From contig CAVTWS010000023.1 in assembly GCA_963738445.1 (NCBI GenBank), forward strand, positions 310,001 to 374,000: DNA of 64,000 bases. The letters are read 5' to 3'. This document shows, in pieces, positions 27,334 through 35,666 of this stretch. The DNA comes from CAVTWS01 sp963738445 (GTDB lineage: Bacteria > Actinomycetota > Acidimicrobiia > Acidimicrobiales > SHLQ01). The notes below the pieces were generated by a model. That model made no database searches and was not told the origin of the DNA. It saw only the letters and a program-made list of their open reading frames with translations. Position numbers and translations under genes: made by a program. Each line of letters begins with the position of its first letter. The first letter of the stretch is position 1.

Positions 27334-27407
27334 CGGAACGATGTCCCTGCGGAACCCGACCTCACCAGCCGGAACGATCTCCTGACGTTCACAACGGAAC
27401 GATGTCC
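27334..27407 (-). repeat. Right end repeats of the insertion element
   Basis: Inverted copies of the 13-bp repeat at 27334-27346, 27370-27382 (one mismatch) and 27395-27407. The outermost ends 14 bp before the rarA -10 box. Confidence 0.85.
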
Positions 27408-27421
27408 TGGCGGCCCTCAGG

Positions 27422-27435
27422 TAACCTCGGCGACG
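27422..27435 (+). promoter_or_regulatory. Leaderless promoter -10 box of rarA
   Basis: TAACCT at 27422-27427 lies 8 nt before the ATG at 27436 with no ribosome binding site. The matching -35 region would fall inside the right end of the insertion element. Confidence 0.5.
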
Positions 27436-28830
27436 ATGTCGAGAACCGCACCAGCAGGCGATGACCTGTTCGCCGCCGCCGCCACGGAGCAGCTCCGGGG
27501 CCGGGCGCCGCTCGCGGCCCGCCTGCGACCCCGGTCCCTCGACGAAATGGTCGGCCAGCATCACCTGCTGGGGCCGGGTCAGCCGCTCCGGGCCCTGATC
27601 GACACCGACACGTTGTCGTCGGTCATCTTGTGGGGGCCGCCGGGCACCGGCAAGACGACGCTGGCCAAGCTCATCGCGTCGACCACGGCCAAGGCGTTCG
27701 AGGAGCTCTCGGCGGTCAACGCCACGGTGAAGGACGTCCGTGAGGTCATCGAGCGGGCCCGCCAACGCCTGGGGGAGCGGGCTCGGGGCACGATCTTGTT
27801 CCTCGACGAGGTCCACCGGTTCAACAAGGCCCAGCAGGACGCGTTGCTCCCGTCGGTGGAGTCCGGCCTGCTCGTGTTGATCGGCGCCACCACCGAGAAC
27901 CCTTTCTTCGAGGTCAACGCGCCGCTGCTGTCGCGCTCCACCCTGTTCCGGCTCGAGCTGCTCGACGACGACGCCGTGCGCACGCTGCTGGAGCGGGGCC
28001 TGCACCACGAGCACGTCGTCGCCGACGAGGCCGGGCTCGCCCACCTCGCGGCCGATGCCGGCGGCGATGGTCGGCACGCCCTGACCTCGCTCGAGGTCGC
28101 CATCGCGCTGGCCCGGGCCCGGGCCGATGCCGTTGGACCGGTCCCCGGAGAGTCGATTCGGGTCACGTTGGCCGACGCCGAGGCGGCGTCGGGCACGAAG
28201 GCCCTTCGGTACGGCCGTGACGACCACTACGACGTCATCTCGGCGTTCATCAAGTCCATCCGGGGCAGCGATGTCGACGCCGGCCTCTACTGGCTGGCCC
28301 GCATGCTCGACGCCGGCGAGGATCCCCGGTTCGTCGCCCGGCGCCTGGTGATCCTGGCCAGTGAGGACATCGGCATGGCCGACTCCCAGGCCCTGCTGAT
28401 CGCCGACGCCGCCGCCCGAGCCGTCGACTTCATCGGCCTCCCCGAAGCTCGGCTCAACCTGGCTCACGCGGTGGTGTACCTGGCGCAGGCGCCCAAGTCG
28501 AACCGGGTCACCGTCGCCCTGGGCGCGGCGTCGGAGGACGTGCGCCGCCCCGGGGGCGGGGAGGTCCCCTTGCACCTCCGCGATGCGCACTACAAGGGTG
28601 CGGCCTCGCTGGGCCATGGCGCCGGCTACGAGTATCCCCATGACAACCCCGCGGCGTGGTCGCCCCAGACCCATCGGCCCCACGAGCTCGCCGAACGCCG
28701 CTACTACGAACCCTCGACGCACGGAGCAGAAGCGGCGGTGGCCGATCGTCTGGAGCGGGTGCGGCGCCTCGCCCACGAACACACGACGACGAAGCGACCC
28801 GGCGGCCGCCGCGCCGAGGAGGAATCGTGA
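27436..28830 (+). CDS. rarA: Replication-associated recombination AAA+ ATPase RarA
   Basis: RarA (MgsA) acts at stalled replication forks. The 464-residue protein has LAARLRPRSLDEMVGQHHLLGPGQPLR, Walker A GPPGTGKTTLAK, Walker B ILFLDEVHRFNKAQQDALLP, sensor 1 IGATTENPFFEVNAPLLSRS and the RarA-specific C-terminal domain (HYDVISAFIKSIRGSDVDAGLYWLARM, ASEDIGMAD, YPHDNP). The ATG at 27436 fits the family's N-terminus. The next gene starts within its stop codon (GTGA). rarA before a small membrane protein and alaS is a usual order in this phylum. Confidence 0.96.
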   Translation: MSRTAPAGDDLFAAAATEQLRGRAPLAARLRPRSLDEMVGQHHLLGPGQPLRALIDTDTLSSVILWGPPGTGKTTLAKLIASTTAKAFEELSAVNATVKDVREVIERARQRLGERARGTILFLDEVHRFNKAQQDALLPSVESGLLVLIGATTENPFFEVNAPLLSRSTLFRLELLDDDAVRTLLERGLHHEHVVADEAGLAHLAADAGGDGRHALTSLEVAIALARARADAVGPVPGESIRVTLADAEAASGTKALRYGRDDHYDVISAFIKSIRGSDVDAGLYWLARMLDAGEDPRFVARRLVILASEDIGMADSQALLIADAAARAVDFIGLPEARLNLAHAVVYLAQAPKSNRVTVALGAASEDVRRPGGGEVPLHLRDAHYKGAASLGHGAGYEYPHDNPAAWSPQTHRPHELAERRYYEPSTHGAEAAVADRLERVRRLAHEHTTTKRPGGRRAEEES

Positions 28831-29249
28831 GCGCAGCAGACCTGTTGATCGTCCTGGCCTCGGTGGTGATGCTCGGCCTGGTCATCGCGCTCGTCGTCGC
28901 CGTGTCGTCGATGGTGTCGGCATTGCGCGACCTTCGCGAAACCGTCGACGTGCTGCGAGGGGAGACCATCGCCACGGTCACGGAGCTGCGACGCACGGTG
29001 GAGCACGCCAACGGTGAGCTCGAGCGGGTCGACACGATCCTCGACTCCGCCGAGCGGATCACCGGCACCGTCGACTCCGCGTCCCGGCTCAGCTACCGCG
29101 CCTTGTCACCGCCGATCATCAAGTCGATGTCGTTCATGGCCGGCACCGCGCGAGCGGCGCGCCGGCTTCGTGATCGAGACGGGCGCGACGGTCGCGCCGA
29201 TGGGTACCCGATCGACGTAGCATCGAGTGAGCGGCACCCTCACCGATGA
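28827..29249 (+). CDS. DUF948-like membrane/coiled-coil protein
   Basis: A 140-residue protein whose GTG overlaps the rarA stop, with GAGGAGGAA upstream. Residues 4-27 form a membrane helix (LLIVLASVVMLGLVIALVVAVSSMV). A helical, heptad-like region follows (LRETVDVLRGETIATVTELRRTVEHANGELERVDTIL), ending in a basic tail. This matches the size and pattern of DUF948 proteins, which often lie between rarA and alaS in actinobacteria. The role is unknown. Its 3' end overlaps the start of a 15-bp tandem repeat. Confidence 0.8.
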   Translation: MSAADLLIVLASVVMLGLVIALVVAVSSMVSALRDLRETVDVLRGETIATVTELRRTVEHANGELERVDTILDSAERITGTVDSASRLSYRALSPPIIKSMSFMAGTARAARRLRDRDGRDGRADGYPIDVASSERHPHR

Positions 29250-29287
29250 TGCTGGGGCCGATGATGTTGCGGCCGATGATGTTGGGG
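29243..29287 (+). repeat. Three 15-bp tandem repeats
   Basis: CCGATGATGTTGSGG-type units at 29243, 29258 and 29273, nearly identical, span the stop of the previous gene and the upstream region of the next. Confidence 0.8.
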
Positions 29288-29313
29288 GCCAGGGTGCCGG
29301 ATCGGGAGGACTG

Positions 29314-29679
29314 ATGTTCCGTCGAGCCATGTGGACTGCTGTGTCGTATGGAGCCGGGGTGACCACCTCGGTGCTGGTGCAGCGCCGGTTGAAGAGGAAG
29401 GTACGAAAAGCCGCCGCCCGGGTTGGGGCCAATCCGGTGGTGGCGCGCGGTCGAGGCCTGGCGGGAACGGCGAAGTACGTCGGCGGCGAGATGGCCGCGG
29501 CGGTCCGCGAGGGCCGCCAGACCATGCGCGACACCGAGGAGCGGCTGCGCATCGAGTACGGCGTGGCTCCCACCGTGTCTCCGGCGGGCCCGCGTGAGGT
29601 GGGTGTCGGGCGTCCCGAGGGCAATGCCGCCCGACGCCGGGGCGTCGGTGTCCGCGGTCGGCACCGTCGCGTGGGCTGA
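29314..29679 (+). CDS. Small basic membrane-associated protein, unknown
   Basis: A 121-residue protein counted from the ATG at 29314, which has a strong GGGAGGA site. A GTG at 29227 would add 29 residues encoded largely by the 15-bp repeats. The N-terminus (MFRRAMWTAVSYGAGVTTSVLV) is a weakly hydrophobic helix followed by QRRLKRKVRKAAARVG, strongly basic. The middle, AAAVREGRQTMRDTEERLRIEYG, is helical. Similar small proteins occur between the DUF948 gene and alaS in related actinobacteria (general knowledge). No function assigned. Confidence 0.6.
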   Translation: MFRRAMWTAVSYGAGVTTSVLVQRRLKRKVRKAAARVGANPVVARGRGLAGTAKYVGGEMAAAVREGRQTMRDTEERLRIEYGVAPTVSPAGPREVGVGRPEGNAARRRGVGVRGRHRRVG

Positions 29680-29745
29680 CGTTCCGGACCCCGACCGCCT
29701 CTGCCGGCTCGGGCCCACGAGGTCAACCGATACGCTCCTTTGTCC

Positions 29746-32361
29746 ATGGTCATGAACGCCAACGACCTTCGCCGCGCCTTCGTCGACTACTTCGTCGGTC
29801 GCGGCCACGTGTACGTGCCATCGGCGAGCCTCATTCCCCATGACCCCACTTTGTTGTTCACCAACTCGGGCATGGTGCCGTTCAAGCCCTATTTCCTGGG
29901 CGAGGAGACGCCGCCTCAACCGAGGGCGGTCTCGATCCAGAAGTGCGTGCGGGCGGGAGGCAAGCACAACGACCTGGAGGAGGTCGGTCGCACCAGCCGC
30001 CACCTCACCTTCTTCGAGATGCTCGGTAACTTCAGCTTCGGCGATTACTTCAAGGAACAGGCCATCCCGTGGGCCTGGGAGCTCGTCACCGAGGGCTTCG
30101 GGTTCGATCCCGACCGGCTCTGGGTCACCGTCCACCTGACCGACGACGACGCGGCCGACATCTGGCGAGATGTCGTCGGTGTCCCGGCCGACCGCATCCA
30201 GAGGCTCGACGAGGACAACTGGTGGCGCATGGCCGACACCGGACCGAACGGGCCGTGCTCGGAGATCTTCCTCGACAAGGGCCCGGAGTTCGGCGACGAC
30301 GGTGGCCCGGCCCACGGCGGCGACGAACGATTCCTCGAGTTCTGGAACCTCGTGTTCATGCAGTTCGAGCAGCAGCCCGACGGTGTGCAGACCCCGTTGC
30401 CGCACCCGAGCATCGACACGGGGGCGGGCCTGGAGCGCACGGTCTCGTTGCTCCAAGGTGTCAATTCGGTGTGGGGCACCGACGAGTTCGTGCGCCTGCT
30501 CGACCACGCCACGGCGGCGACGGGCATCCGCGACGGCGCCGATCCCCGTACCGACGTCAGCCTGCGCATCTTCGCCGATCACGCCCGGTCCACGACCTTC
30601 CTGGTGACCGACGGGGTGTTCCCATCCAACGAGGGCCGGGGCTACGTCCTGCGGCGGATCCTGCGCCGCGCGGTCCGGCACGCCTACATCCTCGGGGTCG
30701 AGAAGCCGGTCATGCCGGCCATGGTCGACGCCGTGGTGGAGGTCATGGGGGAGGCCTATCCCGACCTGGTGGCCAGCCACGGGTTCGTGCGCGACGTGAT
30801 CGAGCGAGAGGAAGCCCGCTTCCGTCAGACGCTCAAGACCGGGTCGGGCATCCTCGACGACGAGCTGTCGCAGGTGCGGGGCGGCGGCGCGTTGCCGGGT
30901 GCGGTGGCGTTCCAGCTCCACGACACCTACGGATTCCCGCTCGAGTTGACCCAGGAGATCGCGACCGAGCGCGGCGTCGATGTCGACACCGACGGTTTCG
31001 ACATCGCCATGGCCGATCAACGCCGGCGAGCCAAAGACGCCCGCCGGGTCGGCGACGGCGAGGTCGACCACGAGCTCTACCGGGAGCTCGTCGACCAGTT
31101 CGGCGAGACCGAGTTCGTCCGCGATCACGAGGAGACCACGGGCCGGGTGCTGGCCTGCGTGCCGGGCCAGGCGCCGGGGACGGTCGAGGTCTTCCTGAGC
31201 CGCACCACGTTCTACGCCGAGTCCGGCGGCCAGGTCGGCGATGTCGGTTGGCTGCGGTGGGGCAACATCGGCACCCAGGTGATCGACACGACATTGGCCG
31301 TTCCCGGGTTGCACCGGCATGTCCTCAACGCGTCCGCGCCCACGCCCGAGGTGGGCACCGACGTGCAGACCGTCGTCGACCGCGAACGGCGAAACGCCAT
31401 CCGTCGCAACCACACCGGCACGCACGTCCTGCACTGGGCGCTGCGAACAGTGCTGGGCGACCACGTGAAGCAGCAGGGCTCGTTCGTGGGTCCCGATCGG
31501 CTGCGATTCGACTTCAGCCACTACGACGCCCTGACTCCCGAACAGATCGTCGAGATCGAGGACCTCACCAATGCGGACATCCTCGCCAACGGCCGGGTGC
31601 GCCACTTCGAGACCACGATGGACGCCGCCCGCGATCTCGGCGCCCTCATGTTCTTCGGCGACAAGTACGGCGACATCGTCCGGGTGCTCGAGGCCGGAGC
31701 CCATTCCGTCGAGCTGTGCGGCGGCACCCACGTCGGCGCCCTCGGCGACATCGGTTCGCTGAAGGTGGTCAGCGAGGGATCGATCGGATCGAACCTGCGC
31801 CGCATCGAGGCCGTGACGGGGACGGGAACCCTGGCTCGCCTCCGGCACGACGAACGCATCCTCACCGAGCTCGCGGAGCTCGTGAGCAGCCCCGTCGACG
31901 AGCTCGTCGACGGTGTCGAACGACGACTGTCGGAGGCGAAGGACCTGCGCAACCAGGTCACCGCCCTGCGGCGCCAGCTGGCCGTCGGCCAGGCGGCGAC
32001 CCTGGCCGAGTCCGCGGTGGACGGTGCCGTCGTCGCCCGGGTCGAAGGGGTCGAGCGCGACACCCTCCGTGACCTTGCCGTCGCCGTGCGGGACCGGGGC
32101 GCCACCATCGCCGTGTTGGGTGCCGTGTTCGACGGAGGGGGCGTCGGGCTCGTCGCCGCGTCCGTTCCCGGCGGACCCGATGCCGGCGCCGTCCTCGCCG
32201 AGGCGGCCGCGACCGTCGGCGGCGGCGGCCGCAAGAACCCGGAGCTCACCGTGATCGGCGGCAAGGACGCCGCTCGCCTCGACGAAGCGCTCGAGCAGGC
32301 GCGGGCCGCCATCATCGCGGTCGTGAGCGCGCCCCTCTGCACGAGGACCTGCCGCCCGTGA
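29746..32361 (+). CDS. alaS: Alanine-tRNA ligase
   Basis: AlaRS charges tRNA-Ala and edits mischarged Ser and Gly. The protein of about 871 residues contains the class II core (FTNSGMVPFKPYFLGEE, QKCVRAGGKHNDLEEVG, HLTFFEMLGNFSFGDYFK), GPNGPCSEIF, the tRNA-recognition region, the editing domain (NHTGTHVLHWALR with HxxxH, and CGGTHVGALGDIG with the Cys-His ligands), and the C-Ala domain with GGGGRKNPELTVIGG. A TACGCT box at 29731-29736, 9 nt before the ATG at 29746, suggests a leaderless start. An ATG at 29752 would also fit the family. ruvX overlaps its stop. Confidence 0.97.
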   Translation: MVMNANDLRRAFVDYFVGRGHVYVPSASLIPHDPTLLFTNSGMVPFKPYFLGEETPPQPRAVSIQKCVRAGGKHNDLEEVGRTSRHLTFFEMLGNFSFGDYFKEQAIPWAWELVTEGFGFDPDRLWVTVHLTDDDAADIWRDVVGVPADRIQRLDEDNWWRMADTGPNGPCSEIFLDKGPEFGDDGGPAHGGDERFLEFWNLVFMQFEQQPDGVQTPLPHPSIDTGAGLERTVSLLQGVNSVWGTDEFVRLLDHATAATGIRDGADPRTDVSLRIFADHARSTTFLVTDGVFPSNEGRGYVLRRILRRAVRHAYILGVEKPVMPAMVDAVVEVMGEAYPDLVASHGFVRDVIEREEARFRQTLKTGSGILDDELSQVRGGGALPGAVAFQLHDTYGFPLELTQEIATERGVDVDTDGFDIAMADQRRRAKDARRVGDGEVDHELYRELVDQFGETEFVRDHEETTGRVLACVPGQAPGTVEVFLSRTTFYAESGGQVGDVGWLRWGNIGTQVIDTTLAVPGLHRHVLNASAPTPEVGTDVQTVVDRERRNAIRRNHTGTHVLHWALRTVLGDHVKQQGSFVGPDRLRFDFSHYDALTPEQIVEIEDLTNADILANGRVRHFETTMDAARDLGALMFFGDKYGDIVRVLEAGAHSVELCGGTHVGALGDIGSLKVVSEGSIGSNLRRIEAVTGTGTLARLRHDERILTELAELVSSPVDELVDGVERRLSEAKDLRNQVTALRRQLAVGQAATLAESAVDGAVVARVEGVERDTLRDLAVAVRDRGATIAVLGAVFDGGGVGLVAASVPGGPDAGAVLAEAAATVGGGGRKNPELTVIGGKDAARLDEALEQARAAIIAVVSAPLCTRTCRP

Positions 32362-32783
32362 GGGCCCTGGGCGTCGACCTCGGCTCGAAGCGCATCGGCG
32401 TGGCGATCAGTGATTCCGCCGGCGCCGTCGCGACGCCCGTCGAGGTCGTTCAGCGGAGCGGGTCTCGGCCTCGGGATCACCTGACGCTGGCCGGACTCGT
32501 CGGCGAGTGGGACGCCGAGATCGTGGTCGTGGGCCTGCCCTTGTCGATGGACGGATCGATCGGGCCGGCGGCGAAGGCCATCCTCGAAGAGGTGGCCGAG
32601 ATCGAACGCGCGATGCCCGTGCCCGTGACGACCTACGATGAGCGCCTGACCACCGTGACCGCCGATCGGAGTCTGATGGAGATGGGCCAACGCAGTCGCG
32701 AGCGCCGTCGAGTCGTCGACATGGTGGCGGCGGCCGTGCTGCTCCAGGGGTGGTTGGATCGCGAGCGAGGACGACATGAGTGA
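32358..32783 (+). CDS. ruvX: Putative pre-16S rRNA nuclease RuvX/YqgF
   Basis: This RNase-H-fold protein is implicated in 16S rRNA 5' end processing. The 141-residue protein starts at a GTG overlapping the alaS stop and has the family's ALGVDLGSKRIGVAISD (catalytic Asp), IVVVGLPLSMDGSIGPAAKAI, TYDERLTTVTA (Glu) and DMVAAAVLLQGWLD (final Asp). Length and motifs are complete. It overlaps mltG by 8 nt, giving a coupled alaS-ruvX-mltG operon, as in many bacteria. Confidence 0.95.
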   Translation: MRALGVDLGSKRIGVAISDSAGAVATPVEVVQRSGSRPRDHLTLAGLVGEWDAEIVVVGLPLSMDGSIGPAAKAILEEVAEIERAMPVPVTTYDERLTTVTADRSLMEMGQRSRERRRVVDMVAAAVLLQGWLDRERGRHE

Positions 32784-34713
32784 TCTGAGCGGCGGCGACA
32801 ATCCGGGTTCGACCGAGGGCGACTACGTCCCCCGACGCATGCGTCCCGACAGCCCGACCTCCCAGGCCCGTCCGCGCCCGGAGGGCGATGATCGCCCCCG
32901 TCGTCCGCGCCCGGAGGGCGATGATCGCCCCCGTCGTCCGCGCCCGGAGGGCGATGATCGCCCCCGTCGTCCGCGCTCGGAGGGCGCTGACCGCCCCGGT
33001 CGTCCGCGCCCGGAGGGCGATGATCGCCCCCGTCGTCCGCGCCCGGAGGGCGATGATCGCCCCCGCCTCGGCCCTGATGGCCAGCCGCGGCCCCGCCGCC
33101 CCCGACCGGAAGGCAGCCGCCCGGACGAGGACCGACGTCAGTCTCCGGCCACCGGTAGCCGTTCCCGTCGCCCCGATGACGGTAACGGGCCCCGCCGGCC
33201 TCGCCCGGCCGACGACCCGCCTGTTCGTCGCACCCGTCGCGAAGGCGCCGATCCGTGGCGCGGTCAGCCCGTCGGAGCCGATTGGACCTCCGACGAGTGG
33301 ACCGCCGCGAGCCCGGCGGCGCGGTCCGAGGGGCTGCCCGACGGTTCGTGGGCCGGCCAGAGCGCCTGGACCACCTCCGATGCCTGGCAACCCGGTGGTT
33401 CGGCCGTTGCCGGCAGCTGGACCGGCTGGGACAACGAGTCGGGCGCCGAGGCAACGGGTTCGGCCACGTCGCCCAACGGCGACTCCGGCCGCCTTGCGGT
33501 CATCGACCCCGACGACGAGGTCCACGACGATCTCCAGGTGGTCGACGGCGAATGGGACGGCGACGACTGGGACGAGGACGATGAGTGGGATCTCCCCGGT
33601 CAGTACGTCCGGTTGCCGCGGCGGGGCGGATGGGCGATCCGGCTGGGGATCCTCCTGCTGGTGCTGCTCGTCGGGGCGGCTGCGGTGCTCCTGTGGGCCG
33701 TGCGGTGGGTCGACCGTGAGGTCAACCCCGGCAGCGGACCGGGTCCGGAGGTGGAGTTCCTCATCGAGGACGCGTGGTCGACCAACCGCATCGCCGAGGA
33801 GTTGGCGTCCACCCACGTCATCGGGAACTCGACGATCTTCCGGTACTACCTGCGATGCCCGAGTGGGTTGTCGCTTGTGCTCGGCTGCGACGAACCGATC
33901 ACGGACAGCTTCCAGGCCGGCGACTACCTGATGAACGAGAACCTCGGCTACGACGAGGTGATCACCCGTCTCCAAGCGGGCCCGATCCCGCCGGAGTTCG
34001 TCTCCATCAACGTGCCCGAAGGCCTCACCGTCGACCAGATCGTGGGCAAGCTGGCCGACGAGAACCCCCAGTTCTCGGTCGATGACATCGAGGCCGCTCT
34101 CCTGGGGGGCACGATCCGGAGCACCTTCGGGGCGCCCGAGGCGTACGGGATCCAGGTGCTCGAGGGCCTCTTGTTCCCGGCCAGCTACGAGATCGACGAG
34201 GAGTCGCTGACCGACGAAGCCGAGCTGCTCGCCCGCATGGCCACCGAGATGCGGAACCGTTTCGACGCCATCCAGAGCGATGTGGGCCGGGATCCCGTCA
34301 TCGACGAGCTCGGGCTGACCGACTACCAGATCCTGATCGTGGCCTCCATGATCGAGGAGGAAGCCCGGGAGGACGTCGACCGGCCCAAGATCGCCCGCGT
34401 CATCTACAACCGGCTGCAGCAGGGCATCCCGCTGGGTATCGATGCCACGGCCCGGTACGCGGACTTCGATCCGGCCGACGACACGTTCGACTCCCCGTAC
34501 AACACCCGGCTGTATGCGGGGCTGGTGCCGACCCCCATCGCCGCCCCGGGCGCGGCCTCGATCCAGGCCGCCCTGGCCCCTGAGGTGAGCGACTGGTTGT
34601 ACTACGTGCTCGACCCGCTCGTCGGCGAGAACCTGCACCTGTTCACCGCCGACTACGACGAGTTCCTGGCGGCCAAGCAGCGGTGCGCCGACGCCGGGCT
34701 CGGCTGCGGCTGA
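32776..34713 (+). CDS. mltG: Endolytic transglycosylase MltG with repeat N-terminus
   Basis: MltG cleaves nascent peptidoglycan strands. The 645-residue protein has an unusually long cytoplasmic N-terminus of about 290 residues, including six 11-residue Arg/Pro/Glu/Asp repeats (RPRPEGDDRPR; residues 32-97) and acidic and Ser/Gly stretches. A membrane segment follows (about 291-312, LGILLLVLLVGAAAVLLWAV), then a LysM-like/YceG domain. The YceG domain has VPEGLTVDQIVGKLA, EGLLFPASYEI, the catalytic Glu in IVASMIEEEA, RVIYNRLQQGIPLGIDAT and YNTRLYAGLVPTPIAAPGAASIQAAL. The catalytic part is complete. The repeat region may interact with other division proteins (inference). Confidence 0.94.
   Translation: MSDLSGGDNPGSTEGDYVPRRMRPDSPTSQARPRPEGDDRPRRPRPEGDDRPRRPRPEGDDRPRRPRSEGADRPGRPRPEGDDRPRRPRPEGDDRPRLGPDGQPRPRRPRPEGSRPDEDRRQSPATGSRSRRPDDGNGPRRPRPADDPPVRRTRREGADPWRGQPVGADWTSDEWTAASPAARSEGLPDGSWAGQSAWTTSDAWQPGGSAVAGSWTGWDNESGAEATGSATSPNGDSGRLAVIDPDDEVHDDLQVVDGEWDGDDWDEDDEWDLPGQYVRLPRRGGWAIRLGILLLVLLVGAAAVLLWAVRWVDREVNPGSGPGPEVEFLIEDAWSTNRIAEELASTHVIGNSTIFRYYLRCPSGLSLVLGCDEPITDSFQAGDYLMNENLGYDEVITRLQAGPIPPEFVSINVPEGLTVDQIVGKLADENPQFSVDDIEAALLGGTIRSTFGAPEAYGIQVLEGLLFPASYEIDEESLTDEAELLARMATEMRNRFDAIQSDVGRDPVIDELGLTDYQILIVASMIEEEAREDVDRPKIARVIYNRLQQGIPLGIDATARYADFDPADDTFDSPYNTRLYAGLVPTPIAAPGAASIQAALAPEVSDWLYYVLDPLVGENLHLFTADYDEFLAAKQRCADAGLGCG
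32869..33066 (+). repeat. Six 33-bp coding repeats in mltG
   Basis: Six tandem 33-bp units encode RPRPEGDDRPR. Units 1-3, 5 and 6 encode the same peptide and unit 4 is variant (RPRSEGADRPG). Confidence 0.88.
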
Positions 34714-34721
34714 CCCGACCC

Positions 34722-35558
34722 ATGCCCAGATCCAACCCGATCACCGGTCAGACCCGTCTGGCCGCGGTGATCGGTCACCCTGTCGGTCACTCGCTGTCTC
34801 CTCGCATCCACAACGCGGCCTTTGCGGCCACCGGCCTCGATTGGGTCTACGTCGCCCTCGACGTGGCCCCCGGTGAGGCGGTCGCCGCGCTCGACGGGAT
34901 GCGGGCCCTGGGCATCGCCGGGCTGTCGGTCACCATGCCGCACAAGGACGCGGTGGCGGCCGCGGTCGACGAGCTCACGCCCGAGGCCGCCGCTCTCGGT
35001 GCGGTCAACTGCGTCGTCAACCGCGACGGCCATCTGATCGGCCACAACACGGACGGCGACGGTTTCGTGCGGGGCCTTCGCGCCGACCTGGGATTCGAAC
35101 CGGTCGGTCGGCACTGCGTGGTGGTCGGAGCCGGTGGCGCCGGTCGCGCCGTCGTGCTCGCCCTGGTTCGTCACGGCGCCGAACGGGTCGTGGTGATCAA
35201 CCGCGATCAACGAAGGGCCACGGTCGCCGCCGGCCTCGCCGGCGACCGGGGTGCGGTCGGCACCGTCGCCGACCTGGCCGCCGCCGACCTGGTGGTCAAC
35301 GCCACCTCGATGGGCATGGGCGCCGATGGCTCACTGGCGTTCCCCGTCGAGGGCGTGCCCGAGGGAGCGATCGTGGTCGACCTCGTCTACGACCCGCCCG
35401 TCACGCCGCTGCTCCTGGCGTGCGAGCGGCGGGGGATCCGCGCCACCAACGGCCTCGGGATGCTCGTGCATCAGGCCGCAGTGGCGTTCGAGCTGTGGAC
35501 CGGTGTCCCCGCGCCCATCGAGGCGATGACCCAGGCCGTGCTCGACGGGCCCGTGTGA
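34722..35558 (+). CDS. aroE: Shikimate dehydrogenase
   Basis: AroE reduces 3-dehydroshikimate to shikimate with NADPH. The 278-residue protein has AVIGHPVGHSLSPRIHNAAF (substrate site SLSPxxHN), GLSVTMPHKDAV with the catalytic Lys, NCVVNRDGHLIGHNTDGDGF, the Rossmann motif GAGGAGRAVV, VVNATSMGMG and GLGMLVHQAAVAFELWTG. The ATG at 34722 follows 8 nt after the mltG stop. The frame has an upstream start at 34683, but the family's N-terminus fits 34722. Other shikimate genes follow at 37802. Confidence 0.95.
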   Translation: MPRSNPITGQTRLAAVIGHPVGHSLSPRIHNAAFAATGLDWVYVALDVAPGEAVAALDGMRALGIAGLSVTMPHKDAVAAAVDELTPEAAALGAVNCVVNRDGHLIGHNTDGDGFVRGLRADLGFEPVGRHCVVVGAGGAGRAVVLALVRHGAERVVVINRDQRRATVAAGLAGDRGAVGTVADLAAADLVVNATSMGMGADGSLAFPVEGVPEGAIVVDLVYDPPVTPLLLACERRGIRATNGLGMLVHQAAVAFELWTGVPAPIEAMTQAVLDGPV

Positions 35559-35666
35559 CAGGCCGTGGTCGAGAGGCAAGGGTGACCAGCGCAGCCGTCG
35601 ATCCAGAAAGTCCTTGAGACGCGGGGAACGGTGCCGATAGCTGTGCAGAGCCTGACATTGGAGGTC

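Larger units (their letters stand above)
26016..27407. mobile_element. Insertion element with triple repeats at both ends
   Basis: A 1.4-kb element carries one DDE transposase gene on the minus strand. Each end has three copies of a 13-bp repeat, GGACATCGTTCCG. On the left they start at 26016, 26055 and 26091. On the right, inverted, they start at 27334, 27370 (one mismatch) and 27395. The inner two copies of each end and the sequence between them form an inverted repeat of about 49 bp (26055-26103 and 27334-27382). No convincing target duplication is seen. It lies between a secreted-protein gene and rarA. The ends recall Mu, Tn7 and Tn552-type elements more than simple insertion sequences. 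Confidence 0.85.

Noticed and set aside
32869..33066. CRISPR-like array
   Set aside because: The 33-bp units are contiguous, in frame with mltG and without spacers.
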